Positions 22,552-35,033 of a stretch of 64,000 nt of DNA are shown one piece after another. The notes below the pieces were generated by a model. That model was not told the DNA's origin. It worked only from the letters and a program-made list of their open reading frames with translations, and ran no database searches. Both the position numbers and the translations under genes were made by a program. Positions within the stretch are counted from its first letter, which is position 1, and the number at the start of each line of letters is the position of its first letter. Origin of the DNA: Symbiodinium sp. CCMP2592 (lineage: Eukaryota > Sar > Dinophyceae > Suessiales > Symbiodiniaceae); contig CAJNDT010003424.1 in assembly GCA_905221615.1 (NCBI GenBank), forward strand, positions 38,501 through 102,500, read 5' to 3'.

Positions 22552-23838
22552 TCAGATGCACTTGGTAAGTCGGTTCCGGTCCTGCGAAGCCATAGACTTC
22601 GGTGGGGGCTGCTGCGCTTCCTTTGGCGCTTTCCGCTTCGGGGCCGGAGCGGAGGACCACTTCCTGATCGGGAAGCGTCTTTTCTTCTGAGAGTCAGGGG
22701 GATGCGGAGAGAGGCCCACCCAACCAAGTAGCCTAATTGCACTTCGGGGGCCGTTCTTTCCTGGCCTCTCTACACCTCTGAAAGGACAGCAACACAAGGG
22801 GGCAGCACCGACCCAACACTGCCTCTTTTCGCGGGTCCCTAGTCTCGCGCATTCGGGCTTGGAGCACTCCCAGTAAACGGCTCAAAAGGCCCAGGGGCCG
22901 GATGATGGCTGTGAGTCGACCTCCGACTGCAGGGCCCACAGCCCCAGCAGCCAGCATCACCTTACGCAGGAAGGATGATTTGAGTTCGGCCTGCAAGCAA
23001 AGCCCCGCTTGTACTACCACGATACCGTCGAAGTTACTTTGGTTCACCTCTGCTTCTCATGCACCCCAATGTACACCAATGCGACTCATATTTCTGGGAC
23101 CATAACACCACTTGCACCATTGCGCAGGCCGGCGGCAGCAGCCTTAGGTGGACGTCCGAGCTCCCAACAATGGGGTTTACACGCTCAAGCGTTGCGCACT
23201 CTGAAACCTGGCGCTTCACACTTTATATTGCTGAAGACCTGACTTCTCCAATCGGGGCCCCGGTGAGCGAGTCGAGGGGCCGCCCGGCCAGCATTACAAA
23301 GCCTGGAATCCAAGGCTTCCATGGATGCCACGACGTCCTCAGCCGCCTTGCGTCCGGCTGAGCAGCTGTCAGCAGAGGGTGTCTGTGCCAGAGCCTCTAC
23401 CGCTGCCTTCACCAGGCCCGTCAGCTCACTGTCACCTTTGAGCTTGGCACCCTTCATCTTTCCCAGGTCACGCCTGGACCGGTCGAGTGCAGCGCAGCGA
23501 TCGAAGGGCTCGCGCTGAATTTTGCTGAGTCCATGCCAGGCTTCAGCCACTGCCTTGGCACTTCTCTCGAAGTTCAGAGGCGTGTCTTCGATGCCGGCGC
23601 GTGACAGCACGTCTTTCCGCTGGCTTGTCAGGAAGTACTGATAAGCACTTTTGGCATTGCCTCCTTCCTTTTTGCTCTTGTCCTTCTTCTTCTTTGCTTT
23701 TGCAACCTTCTTCGGAGAAGTTTTCTTCGTGATGCGACGATTGGGCTTTGAAGCCTTGGCTTCCTTCCGTCGCCCCATGGCATTAACGAGAAGCCCGATA
23801 AGCTCGCGGCTGCAGAGGTCCGAAGACAAGTCTTGCAT
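22552..23838 (-). CDS. HMG-box protein with Lys-rich tract
   Basis: Main exon complement(23303..23838) opens with MQDLSSDLCSRELIGLLVNA, passes a highly basic stretch (KKTSPKKVAKAKKKKDKSKK at about residues 35-55) and then an HMG-box-like domain beginning KSAYQYFLTSQRKDVLSRAG and ending near REPFDRCAALDRSR. A GC donor after DSR is likely. A basic terminal exon, complement(22552..22686), with KKRRFPIRKWSSAPAPKRK and ending KCI, has a good pyrimidine acceptor but its phase does not fit that donor, so an intermediate exon is missing (an open, Gly/Ala/Leu-rich frame lies at 22780-23000). Expected role: non-sequence-specific DNA binding or bending in the nucleus. An AG lies 8 bases upstream of ATG 23838. 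Confidence 0.72.
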
Positions 23839-24177
23839 TGATGGAGCTCGATCAGATGATCCCCACTCTATCGCTTCGTCTCTGGATTTTCGATCCCCGC
23901 ATGCCGCATACCCCCCCTCTCTCGGAAGACACACCTTATATCCCGTGGCCTGTCGTCGGACGGGCTCTCCTCGTCGAGTCCCATCGCTGTCGGCCATGGC
24001 CCAGCACTCAAGGCTCCGAAGACGACAAATGCTTTGGAGTCTGTTGGGGCCGGGGTCTGTTTGACGACTCTGGTCGGTCGGTGGAACGTAGAGCTTACGC
24101 TTGGCACGCTGCAATTGCTGATGTCGTGAGAACCGTTGGAACGCTTGCGTGACTTATTAGCAATTGACTTTCAATGC

Positions 24178-24620
24178 TCAAGCACGGAGCTGAAATAGCC
24201 CGAAATGTGGTGAAGTTGCGTGTGTCCCTTGAGACATCTTGAGACGCTGAGATGTCACTTCCGGATAGGTGTGTGCAGCTGTCTTTTTTGAATCGTTGTC
24301 CGCGTTCTTGGTCGCTTCAACATCTTCTTCCTCGGGCAAAGTGAGACAACTGAGTTCGCAGGACCAGGTCCCGCATGGCATGAAAGAGCTACAAGAACCG
24401 AACCCTGTACCACAGCCACTCCCGCCCTGCCTCTACCTGTGGTGGCTCTTCGGTTGGTGAGGTCGGTGCCGCCAAGTCTTTGTAAAACTTGTTGTCCTGT
24501 CGAGATGCAAGCTGCCAAATCGCATCATGACGTTGCATTAACTTCCCGTGCACTTTCCTCCGCGACTTCATAGATCGGATCTGTCTTTGGATCAGGCTCG
24601 ACAATTTCGTAGGGTGGCAT
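24178..24620 (-). CDS. Small acidic hypothetical protein, 96 residues
   Basis: Three exons in phase 0, complement(24178..24330, 24437..24496, 24543..24620), begin MPPYEIVEPDPKTDPIYEVA, continue DNKFYKDLAAPTSPTEEPPQ and EEDVEATKNADNDSKK, and stop after FGLFQLRA. The introns are GT-AG of 46 and 106 bases; the first is very short. An AG 6 bases before the ATG (tgtctaag) could accept the spliced leader. Low hydrophobicity suggests a disordered acidic protein. No family recognised. Confidence 0.5.
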
Positions 24621-25164
24621 TGTTCCTTAGACAATACAACATCTGAGCATCTTCATTACACGCAGTCTTGCAGTCTTAAGGGCCTTGACACGGGCCTAAG
24701 CGATTCATTGTGCCACTCGGGCCTGGGGCTTGGCAACATTGGGATGAGTCGAGATCTGTGTTAGCAGAAAGAAACAGGCAAAAAACACATCCTTTGTAGG
24801 AAGAAACATTGAGTCTGGCAAAACTTCGGGGCCGAAGGCTTCGCTTGCTGTGCAGCTCCAGCCCTAAAGCCCTCGACACCTGCACCTGAATCCCATGCTG
24901 TACTGCTACACCCAAAATGCAGTAGCAGCCGCCGTTTAGCCGCTCCAGAAGACCCGCGCAATCGGAACTTAGGTGCCGAAGGTGGAGCCTCTTTCCCAGC
25001 TCGCCTTGGTGCTTCGGGCAAGGAAATCTGTGCACAAAGCACAGAGGCAAGTCAGGGCCGCTAGGACGGCTCAGGTGCGGCTAGAACACCATAGGAGGCA
25101 GCCAGCGAGTTTATTGCCTGCAGAGTCACAACAAGAAGCACGTTCGTCAGAATAGACGGAAATC

Positions 25165-25419
25165 TTGGCACATCTTGGCACTATGCGAGATCTGCGAGAC
25201 TTGTTGGAGGAACGAGTCTATCACAATGCTTTTGTGATTGCCGGCCTCAAGGGCGGAATGATCCAAGACCCTCGACTCGGCGAAATCAAGTATGACGTCG
25301 TCCGGATCCTGCAAGACCATGTAGTGTTCATCTTCCGACGGCTGCATCGCAACAAGCTAGATCTTCCATCTTTCGTTCCTCCCTGGCCCTTCCCCACCGG
25401 AGTGACTGACCGAGCTTGA
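25165..25419. other. Region open and coding-like on both strands
   Basis: The plus strand carries an open frame with ATG (84 codons; contains YHNAFVIAGLKGGMIQDPRL). The minus strand is open from 25347 to 25147 with an AG|G acceptor (tcttgcag) at about 25306 and reads DPDDVILDFAESRVLDHSAL. Both have G/C-rich third positions. The minus strand fits the local gene direction, but I cannot decide between them. Confidence 0.35.
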
Positions 25420-28400
25420 CTGAATTGCATAGCCAAGGATGGTTGGTTGGCTTAAACTTCAGTCCTCCTGCACTGCGAAGACATCCTTAATGGCTGCAGC
25501 ATTCTGTCATGTGCCGAAAATTCTCCGGTAGTCAGCACGATCAGCTTGCCTATACCCCGCTACCAGTTCCAGTAAAGCTCTCCCGACCAAGCAAAGCAAA
25601 CAGCAAACACACCCCAACGGTGTAGAAACGTTCGTATGCATGTATATGCATGTCCGTGCTTCAAACAGATTGCCAGAGAGAGCATAGGACTACAGAATAC
25701 AGATGCCTGCGGAAGCACCCATGCACTGATGTCGGTGATCGCATAAACATCCACAGAGCCTCGTGCAAATGCAGAACAGTTCTGACGAAGCCTGGTCTGA
25801 AGTATAGGATCATTTATGCGTGGTTCTTGTGATGTGCGGGGCTCGGCTACAGCAGGTTAGATCGAGCATCCCTGGTGGCCCGCCACCTTGGAGACCAAAA
25901 ACACGACAGCAGCCAAGTTTCTGAGAACTGCTGCGTACTCCCGAAGAAGAGCAGGCCCCGGAGTCGATACGTCTTCCAGCCGCCCTGGACCTGACAAAAA
26001 ACCACAAATTTTCGCAGGGCTGTGGCGGTCAGGGTCGCGACGAAATCCACAGCATCCCTCAGCGAAAAGTACCAGTTCCACGAGAGTCTGTGAAGCCTGC
26101 TGCAAACTGAGCTGGGGTAGAAGAAGGGTTCCCGGGCATTGACTTCATGTTGTCATGGAGTCTGCAATGCGATTCTTCGCACCGTGCCTCTGTCTCAGCC
26201 CTCAGGTTGGTACTCTGCTGCCAGGAGAAGGCCAAAGCCTCAGGTATCTGAAGTGTCCGTTGCAGTGGGAGATTCAATAAGTGCGAATTACTACTGCAAG
26301 GCCTTGCCTTTCGATTGGGACTGCTTGGGCGAGACTGTCCGACTCGTACCCAGGATGCAGCGAATAAGGATCCCAGTGCCGGCATAGCAAACGCTTCAAC
26401 ATCCCGGCAGTGAACATGTCGCAAAGCGCTCTCATCAAAGCATGCTCCGCAGTCTGTGAAGAGCTCCCTGGGCCCGCTCTCCCATGAAGCCTTGGCCTGC
26501 AACTACCGACCGTCGATTCCGCCCCGGAGCGGAGAGAATTGTGCCGGCAACGACGGCCATTGCCAGATCCTTCACGACCGTGACCTCAGCAAAACTTCAG
26601 GGTTCATGGTCTGGAAAAGTCGTGGGAAAGCAAAAAAGGGCCTGCATCAAGTCACCATTGGCCCGACAAAAACTGCCCAGCCGCTAGGTTATGCTGGCCC
26701 TAGTATCGACGACAAAATGCAACATCACAGGTATCGTCGCCACAGTAGTGAGGACAGAAACCCATGAAACGTCAGCCAAGCTGCCAAGGACACCAGGACT
26801 ATGACGGCTGCGTCAGAGCGGGGCACTTTTCCTTTCAAGGTTGCACTCAATTTGACAGCGGGTGCCAAACTACCCCACAGTGCGAGCTAAATCCTGCTAT
26901 ACTGGTCGTCATGTTGGCCTTGTGCCTGAGCTTGACGTCTTGAAACTACACCAGGAAGAAGCCAGTTTCAAGCCTTCGTGTCCCAAAGCTCTGCCCTGTT
27001 TTGGTCCGAGCAGCTCATGATGCGAAGGCTGGACCAAGCAAAGGTCGACTGACAAACCACAAACCTGCTCTGTCAACACGCTGACATGGTGTTTGAGAGA
27101 CCCTGGCTGCGATTGAGAAAATGAGCAATATATAATATGATGCATCAGCCGCTGCATTCGCTAAAAAATCCTGCGCTTCTTGGGCGACGCCTTCATCTGG
27201 GGCATAGGCATCGATACTGTGCGGATCAGCTGAGGCACATGATGCCAACCAGGGCAGCAACCGGAACTTGCCCAAGCCTTGGCAGAGACAGGTGGTTGCA
27301 CTCGCACTCGAAATGCAAGACAGTTCGTGCTTGTGAGTTTAGGCAGGGAAGCTGTGAAGTCAATCCCGTGCCACTGAGTAGATCCACGGCCAACGCATCT
27401 TCGTATTCTGATATTTCTCTCGCAAAACAGCCCCTGGTGGTCTGCAGATTCTCTCCAAAGGCGACACTGCTGCCTGCGAAGCTCTCTTGACATCAGATCA
27501 ATGCAAGTGTGGATCGGGATACTTGGGGTGGATGGCAGCTAGGAAGTGGGCACCACTACTCATTCAACCACAGCTTTGCTTGACCTGGGCTTGTGCTCAA
27601 GTGGCTACCGTTTTGCCCCGTGGTGCGGACTGTCCATATTAAGCCTTATGTACTACACTGCCGAGTGTGCTGACTGCTAGCGGGGCCCATTTCCGCTTCA
27701 GAATTTCACGGCTTCTGCTTTCTGGAAGCAAAGTGAAAAGGAAGAAAAACCAACGCGCAGCTGCCCCCAGCAAGCTTTTCGGAGAGCAATGAACTCTGCA
27801 CACAAACCTTTCCATCGGGGCTTGCAGGAGACTGGCTGCATGGCCTGCCATTTATGCTGACACTCCTATTAGGAGTTTACATGACAGATCTGATGCAGCA
27901 TCATGAAGCCGACTTTCCGGATTCGCCAAATGGTCTGCTATCCTCAGGACATAGTTCAGTACATGTGGGCTAGCATACGGCATAGGCATTGCCTGGGAAC
28001 TGACTGACGACCATTTGGCTTCAGGAGCAGGCATTGAGTCCAGCATTGTAACCATGTCCATGGGAAGTCCGTCTTGTACACAGTATCTTCCGCGAAGATA
28101 TGGAAGGCCGGGAAAACCGAGCAGGACAGTGGGACTTTATGATCAATGCTGCGACTCGGCAGGAGGGGACTGCAGGAACCTTGCTGTCTACACGTGCAGC
28201 GGAGCTTCTGACTCCGGCAACCAGTCTGACTGGTGGCACCAGAAGATCCGCTCTAAGCACAAGTATCATTGGGAAAATTATTTGCACGATTGGCAAAAAG
28301 AGTTTCTGATCAAGTGGCTGAGCGGGACGTATCGCTGTTGCTGGGACTATCCACTGCTTGTAGCGGATTGGCGCTTATCATTGTTATCATGCCTCAATCT

Positions 28401-28834
28401 CGATGGGACCATGGCGGCCATGGACCGGCACTCGCAGAATCATGCCCGTGAAATCGTCCCAGCAATGTTGCGAAGGAAAATCAGTGAACATACCTTCAAG
28501 CGCTCGGGGCCTTGGGATGTGCAGCCTCAAAACGCATGGGAGATGTGCACAGACGGTAGAATGTCAAGTTGTTTCCCAGCGTCTTTGACGATCTGATGAT
28601 CGCTGTTGAGTGTGCAAGGGAGCCTTTTCAGCTCCGCAGATTTGCGCATGGATCGGAAAGGCCCTGGGAATATAGTAGGCAGTGCAAATTCCCGCAAGCC
28701 CACTGTGTCACTAGCGGCCATCATTATGATGCAAATGCCGCAAACTGTTGCTTGTCGTGGAATGGAGCTTTGCGATGATTGCTTGACATCCATAACCTTG
28801 ACATTGAAAGCGCATCCTTAGAATCGTGGGCTGA
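25420..28834. other. No confidently supported gene
   Basis: Mostly short frames. Weak minus-strand candidates: a terminal stretch near 27161-27225 ending SPKKRRIF, and a frame at 27852-28061 containing SSVSSQAMPMPYASPHVL. The long plus-strand frame at 28015-28596 lacks codon bias or a domain. May be largely intron or intergenic. Confidence 0.35.
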
Positions 28835-29317
28835 TCAGACCCTCGATAAGTGAGACAACTCCGTTGCAGTCACGATCTTGATGTTGCAGCGCAACATGTC
28901 CAACGCCTTCCGGCTGTTTGATGCTTCGGCAAGCTCCATGGCCGTGCGACCCCGAGAGGTCTTTCTTGATGGATCTGCACCGGCTGCGAGAAGAATCCGG
29001 ATCATCTCATTATCGTTCTGTCGTGCAGCGATGTGAATTGGGTAGAACCGTTCCTTGAAAGAGAAGCATCCGCACTGCTCTGGTTCGTCCACATCCCGGA
29101 ATCGATGCTCCCTCAAAAAGTCCTCAAGCTGCACCCTGCGGAGGAGGCGCAAATTACGCCTCTTGAAGGCTCCAGCTTTCTCTTGGGAAGGCACATAATG
29201 CTGCACATCCTGGAGCGTGTGTCCATCCGTCGTCTCAGTCGTCGCAGCAGCAGCCGGTTTTGTGCCCTTGTTGATCTCGACTTGGCCAGGTAGCATGTTT
29301 TGCATGTTAGACAGCAT
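28835..29317 (-). CDS. Ankyrin-repeat protein, single exon
   Basis: Complete 160-codon frame from ATG 29317 to a stop at 28835 with no intron. The N-terminal third is polar (KPAAAATTETTDGH). LEDFLREHRFRDVDEPEQCG follows, then ankyrin repeats with YPIHIAARQNDNEMIRILLA, AGADPSRKTSRGRTAMELAE and a final half repeat. The GADP turn and helix patterns are clear. This compact family is common in Symbiodiniaceae. Partner unknown; ankyrin repeats mediate protein contacts. An AG 6 bases before the ATG (tgactgtag) could be the trans-splice site. Being intronless among intron-dense neighbours suggests retroposition or simply a short gene. Confidence 0.85.
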   Translation of the reverse strand: MLSNMQNMLPGQVEINKGTKPAAAATTETTDGHTLQDVQHYVPSQEKAGAFKRRNLRLLRRVQLEDFLREHRFRDVDEPEQCGCFSFKERFYPIHIAARQNDNEMIRILLAAGADPSRKTSRGRTAMELAEASNSRKALDMLRCNIKIVTATELSHLSRV

Positions 29318-29329
29318 TCCTATCTACAG

Positions 29330-30519
29330 TCACTTGGCTCGCGCCCAGGGTTGGCACGGCCTCTTGGGCCAGTAAAGAAAAATTAACATTAACATTGCAA
29401 GCTTCACATGATTCAACAACCCGAAGGTCCGCGGACTTGCCATGCACGCTTGACCACTTGATCCGCCTCAACCTGCAAAATAGATGGATGACATCGTTGG
29501 TGCATCTGGGGGCTTGGCACTGGTGCAGCTGCAGCAATGCCCACGCCCAGAAAGGATGCCATTGAAATCCCTGCAGCGTGTCAATTCAGCAGGGTGGAAA
29601 CATGTAAAAGCGGCGTTGCTGCTGCTACTGACGATGACTGCGCCGCTGCTGTCTGCTTCTGACGTTGGTGGTGGGGATGGTGACAATCATCGAGGATAAG
29701 GTCGTGTTTACAAAGCCCACCATGCCGAGCAAGACCAAACTTTCGCTTTCAGCTACGGATCTGGCGTGCCCTTTGTGGTGGTAGCGATCCGTACCCCAAC
29801 AAAGCTCGTGATGAGAAGAGGTGCACTTTATGAGCCCGGAAGTGCATGCAGTGTCCGTGCGGGACTATGTGCTGATCAAAACAACCCAAAACAGCAATTG
29901 ACAAGCACGCGGGTCTTCCCAGTGCAACTCACTGTCCTGCAAGTTTTTCTGAAGGCTCCACGTTGGGGATTCGAGAAAGACATAAGGAATTATCCGTTAG
30001 AAAGTATTCGGGCCCTGATCCAATCATGATGAGCTTGACTAGTCACTGATGGTCACTGATTTCCTTTGCCTGCAAGCCGCGAGGTGGCGCCAGCTTGAAC
30101 GTTCACCTGCAAATTTGACGTGTCACACCCAAAGCAAGATGCAGCTTTCGGGTGAATAGGTCCAGTCCGCTACATGGGACCAAAGCACATATTGACCACA
30201 CCGGGATTTCGAAAGGCACAGCTCTCTCTGAGTAACAGCGAGCCATCATCAACCTCCTCTCGTGTGACACCTTGCATTCCATGTGCGAGACCGTCTGTCC
30301 GAGAACTACTACACTTTACATGCAACACTACTGAAGTGAGGCCTTTCATTCGTTGTTGCTGTATGCGTCTTGCGCGGTCCCTCATCGCTTCTCCTTCGTT
30401 GTTGTCGTACTGCTGGCTTGGAACCAGCAGCCTCCAATATTTTGAATGACTTGCACACAACTGATAGCTCTCGCATCAACGATTAGCTCGCTGTAAAACC
30501 GAGAAGGTTCGGCTGCGGC
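29330..30519. other. Expected SulP 3' region, exons not found
   Basis: This interval lies between the last recognised SulP exon and the ankyrin gene. The remaining SulP helices and STAS domain should lie here, but no frame shows SGG-x-R-L-S or STAS features. A frame near 30430-30460 reads VIQNIGGCWF, weakly like the expected VIN-x-x-SGG, in an incompatible phase. Confidence 0.35.
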
Positions 30520-33500
30520 CTGGGTTTGCCCGATCATGGCGCAGCCCCCCATGCCGCCAGTGAGGCCGCTGGCGATGTTTCCCAGCCCTTGGCCGATGCA
30601 CTCCTGCACTGAGCTGCGCAATGTGCGAGGCGACGGGTGATTTACTTCAAACTTCAGAGTTTCTCGTGCCATGCTGCGACTCTGATTACCAGTTCTGCCG
30701 GAGCTGCCATCGCCACTACTGGTGCTACCACAGCACTGTCACTACTGCAGCTCTCTTCCGACGAGCTACAACGAATTCCTCCTTGTCAGATTGCTGTGCA
30801 GATTACGGTGGTCAAGTCAATCCTCACACGTCTTATCTTCTTCTCATCTTCTGCATTGACTTCTGCGCCAAAGACTCGGAGTTCCGACGCCCGCTCCTTG
30901 GAGGTGTCGCCTCTCTTCCCATCCTACGCAGGGAGCAGCGCTTCTCTTTGAAAAACCCAAAGCCTGAGAGATCTGACGAGCTTCAGGCTCACGGCAGCCA
31001 TGTAACTAGTCAGGAAGACCGAAGAGTGACATAGTACGAGCTGCAGAACGCTGTCCCCTCATGAAAGCCACTCTGGATTGCGAGAACAGCAAAGTTTGTC
31101 AAGCTTAAAATCGGGGGTGTCTTCCAAAGCTGAAACCCTGAGAGGAGGTTTCCCGAAAGTACGGTCTCGGACTCGACAGCCTTCACTGATTCTATAGCTT
31201 TCTACATGCGGCAATTGCAGAGTCCAGAAGTGTCGAGAATCGGGTAGACACAAAGCCCCTTTCAGTCGAAACTTGCATCATCTTCGGAATGAAAAGCTAT
31301 GTTTCAGATTGAACCCATTAATGCACAAGCCAGTGAGCCCTTGCTTTGCATGGCAGCTGAATGATCGCGAGCCCAACTTCGACCTCAACCTTTCGGATCC
31401 TATGTCTACTGCAGACGGCCACGAGCCTCCATGATCCCATCGACAAGCTGAAGCGTCAGCAAAGACTCCACCAGGCCTGGCACAAAGCGTGAGCCTCGAC
31501 ATCCGCTCCGAGAATTCCTGACAAGCCCTGCCTACAGCAGCCATAGTTGCCGCATAGGGCAACAGAATGCTGAAAGTCTGAAAAGGATTGGCCAACCATG
31601 GTACCTGGAAGCGCCAGAGTCTGGAGGCTTTCTTCTTGCTCATCGGGATAGGGAGGTAAACCAATTTCGGGGCCGTCCTCCCCCCCCACCCACAGGAGCA
31701 GTCAACATCCGCTTGGGGCAACCTGACCACCGGCTAAGTGGACAGGGTGCCGCTGGCAGCCCCAGGTGTGGCAGCATGGAGAAGCCTCGCCAAAGGCAAC
31801 ATCACTAGCATGGGATTGCCGCATGGGAGCAAGCGGACTACGAGAGCCGAACGGAAAAGCACAGAACCGATTCCTGACAAAGGGTCTTCAAAACAACTGA
31901 ATCTGCTGCAAGTAAAAACGCCACTGCTGAGCCACGCAACGAACCCATCCATCCACCCACTCACAAACGCACCCGTTGCGGTATCCCAGTCCATTTGTGC
32001 CCCGGCACCAGCCGCCTGATTCCTCCTTCCGGTCTTCCAAACTGATCACAAAATGCCTGTAAATCAAGGCCGAAGACCAAACTCCGTAGACCGTCACAAG
32101 CAGCTACTCCACGATAGCTGTCGCCCCATTGCCCGGCATTGAATCACTCTTTTTGAAAGATAATTACTTTGGCTCCTTTGCAGCAACCGGGATTGAATGA
32201 TTGGAAAGGTCAAGCAAAATGAGTAGCCTCCGCGAAAAGTTTCTGCTCCGGCCATATCCATCAATGTCGTGGCTGGCCTCAGCAGATGCAGGTGAGAGCT
32301 TCATGGGTGGAGCTGTGTAGAGCTGATGGCTGATGCTGGCTCCACTCCCGACGCCAAAGTTTGAAAACTGTGCAGACAAGCAGCAGGTGACAAACCTGGA
32401 GGGTTCAGCGCTGAAATTTGCTGTAGCGAGCTCTGGCCAAGCACTCAAACAGGAGGGAACACAGCTGTAAACTCGAAATTTCTTTAAGTTCAAGAACCAG
32501 GGACCTTGGTGATCAGTGTGACAATGGCCACGGTCATCAGAGACGATGGCACGGCGGTCGTCACACGAGGGAGCAGCTTCACCTTCGCGTGTCAGGCAGG
32601 ACTTTAAGAATACTTTGAGATGCCGGCATAACAACTGCAGTGTCCTAAAGTCCAGGCTACTCAAACCAAGCCCCAATCCAACCATCCCTCCTTCTGGCAT
32701 GCTCACATTCATGAAATCACATGGTTCCATCTGCTGCTGCTACTGTTGCCACCGATGCATCCCAGGCAAGAGCCTATTTTCATGTACTTTGTGCAGCTGC
32801 TTTGCAAGCAGCATCGACAACGCCGTCAGTCCAAACATCGTGGCTCCTGGCAAGTAGGATCCGTGCAACCAAAACCCCAGCTGCACATCTGCAAGTTGAC
32901 GAGGACAAGCCACTTCTGCGAGCCTCGCAAGCCGGTCAGTATGGAGCCGGTGGCCGGGTCCAAGAAATGGGTCAGCTGCCTTTGCAAAGGCGAGACACGT
33001 GAAGAGACACCCCCCACCGGGCCCTGGCCTTTGGATGCCTCTGGCCTCTGGCTTCACCCATCAAAGGTTCATGCGGCCGAGCAGCGCCTTCCCAATAACA
33101 ATGGCCAAGCCGTTCACGAATCCTGAACGCGGACATTGTAAGGTCGAATCTACCGACAATTGTGACAAAGGGATACAAGTAGCCACAAGCTGCTGAGGAT
33201 CTGGGAAACCACAAAGTCGCCTGCTACACACACAAGTGCCATCGCACGCACCTGCGCGCTTTCGCCACGAGCTGCACCCATCACACCACCCGCCGAAGCA
33301 TCCGCAAACCAACAGCATCACTGCCAACGAATGATGCTGCAATGCAGGTGTTCAGTGCAAGGCACGCAACAACACTTGCGTCATCGCTCGTTCATTTGCA
33401 GTAGATGGCGTCTCCAGTTGCGGTTGAGCGGCCCAGCATGACTGGATGTGGCACCAATTTGATGAACTTCCCCCATTGCAGGACACCTGTCAGGGCTGAA

Positions 33501-35033
33501 AATCACCGGAGAGAGGTCAGCACATACAGGTAAACACAACAAAAACGGTGGGCGAGCCCTTCGCACATGTAGCCGTGAGTTCCGACTCAACGCAGTCATA
33601 GCAAAACCGTTCCCCGCAATCTCATCGTAGGTGAATTTGAGCAGTCTGCCGAGTCGATTCCCGATGTTCAGTGTTCAGAAGAACTCTGCTCTCCTCCCCC
33701 GTGTATCTGCTCATTATGCACCTGGGCATGGACTTATCAAACCATTGGTGAGCATACCGTGATGAGGAAGGGGCGTATGTCCGGCGAAGTTCAAGGTGGC
33801 GGAAAGCCCTTTGCCAATTGAAGAGCTAGTACGTGAGAAGGCATCATCCAATGTTTGCTCACTGCTGCCCGCCATCAGAACCGATGTCGCATGTCACTAA
33901 CACGTGCAACTTAAGCCTTCTTTTCCTCACTCCACAAATACAACCGTCCAAGCCCTCAACCCTTAACCCTTGAATTAGAGTGCGACCTCTTCCCCCAGTG
34001 AGCACGCTACGTCTTTGGTAGTTCCCTTCAGTTGTTGAATAAAAAACAGGGTCGGCTTCTCTGTCGATATGCTTTCGAAGCACGGCACTCACCCAGTGAA
34101 CTCCTGATCCCTTGCCTGCCATAATCTGCAGGCCGCCTGCAAGAAGAACGGCAGCGCTCCTTCGGAAGTACAAGCGGCGCTGCTGCTGCGTGAACCCCTT
34201 GCCTGTAGCCTCTCCGGATGATCGGCCAAGTCTCAGGTACGTCGTTCCATGTCGGGCGACGAGTGCTGCCATGACCACCTCGGCACCATGCCCCGTTGCC
34301 TCGAAACCTGCTAGAGTTAGCAACCATTTTTCCTCGGGAGCCTTCGTGGGTCACAGGACCCTGGTGAAGCGTGCGAATTGCACAAGCAAAGACTTTCTGC
34401 CTTCTGTTGCAATGACAACCTTCGCCATTCAGCCAACTGTTGCAGGTTTTCGAGTCGCACAATACTCCTGCAATTCGTACGCTCAATTGACAACAAACTT
34501 GGATTCCACGAAACGCTGCCCCGCCGCGGCCGTAGAGCCCGCTGCGCCGGAGGCAACTCCGGCACGGCCCCCGAAGGTTGCAGCGAAGAAGCCCAGGGCA
34601 ACCTCGGTGGAGGGCCCCAAAGTAAGTTTATGACGTACAGTACTGTCACAGGGATGGCCACACGAGCCCTGTCCACCTACGTGGTACCATCTTCCAAAAA
34701 TGTTGGCCGCCAAGCAGCCGCGCTCCAAAGGCCAACGATAGGCGTCACGCCGGCCACAAAAGCGAAAGCGACCGATTCCTAGCAAGGCTCTCTTTGCTTT
34801 CTCAGCATCTTCTCTTTTCCATGTCGCAGCTTCTTCAGTGTCACAACTTGAAGTAGGACCTGAACCCGACTGTCCGTTTGTTGGCGAGCACAAGCATCCA
34901 AGGCGCAGAGACTGCCGAGAAAAGGACGACAAACAAACGTGATGTCTGAATCCTGATGCGACCCATGTTGCCGAGGCACTGGAATCATCGCCAAGGCCAC
35001 TGCGAATCCAGCGAGGACGTTTCGCCATGCGGC
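30520..35033 (-). CDS. SulP/SLC26-family anion transporter, partial
   Basis: Thirteen phased exons: complement of 35033-34980, 34778-34719, 34602-34546, 34299-34235, 34159-34116, 33486-33433, 33122-33086, 32979-32924, 32846-32788, 32582-32505, 31604-31532, 31476-31427 and 30603-30520. They spell the SulP core in order: [129 protein letters not shown] and ECIGQGLGNIASGLTGGMGG. Known role: plasma-membrane or organellar transport of sulfate, bicarbonate or related anions. One intron is GA-AG and six are GC-AG. A short exon is missing between 32505 and 31604, and perhaps another before 30603. The C-terminal helices and STAS domain were not found. The start lies upstream of 35033 and is unresolved. 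Confidence 0.93.

Noticed and set aside
28015..28596. 193-codon open frame on the plus strand
   Set aside because: Composition is odd (Trp/His/Cys rich), third positions show no bias, there is no domain and no splice context; it looks like a chance frame.
30430..30460. SulP exon reading VIQNIGGCWF
   Set aside because: It is tempting as the VIN-x-x-SGG continuation, but the phase does not fit the upstream donor and the Ser-Gly-Gly-Arg core is missing.
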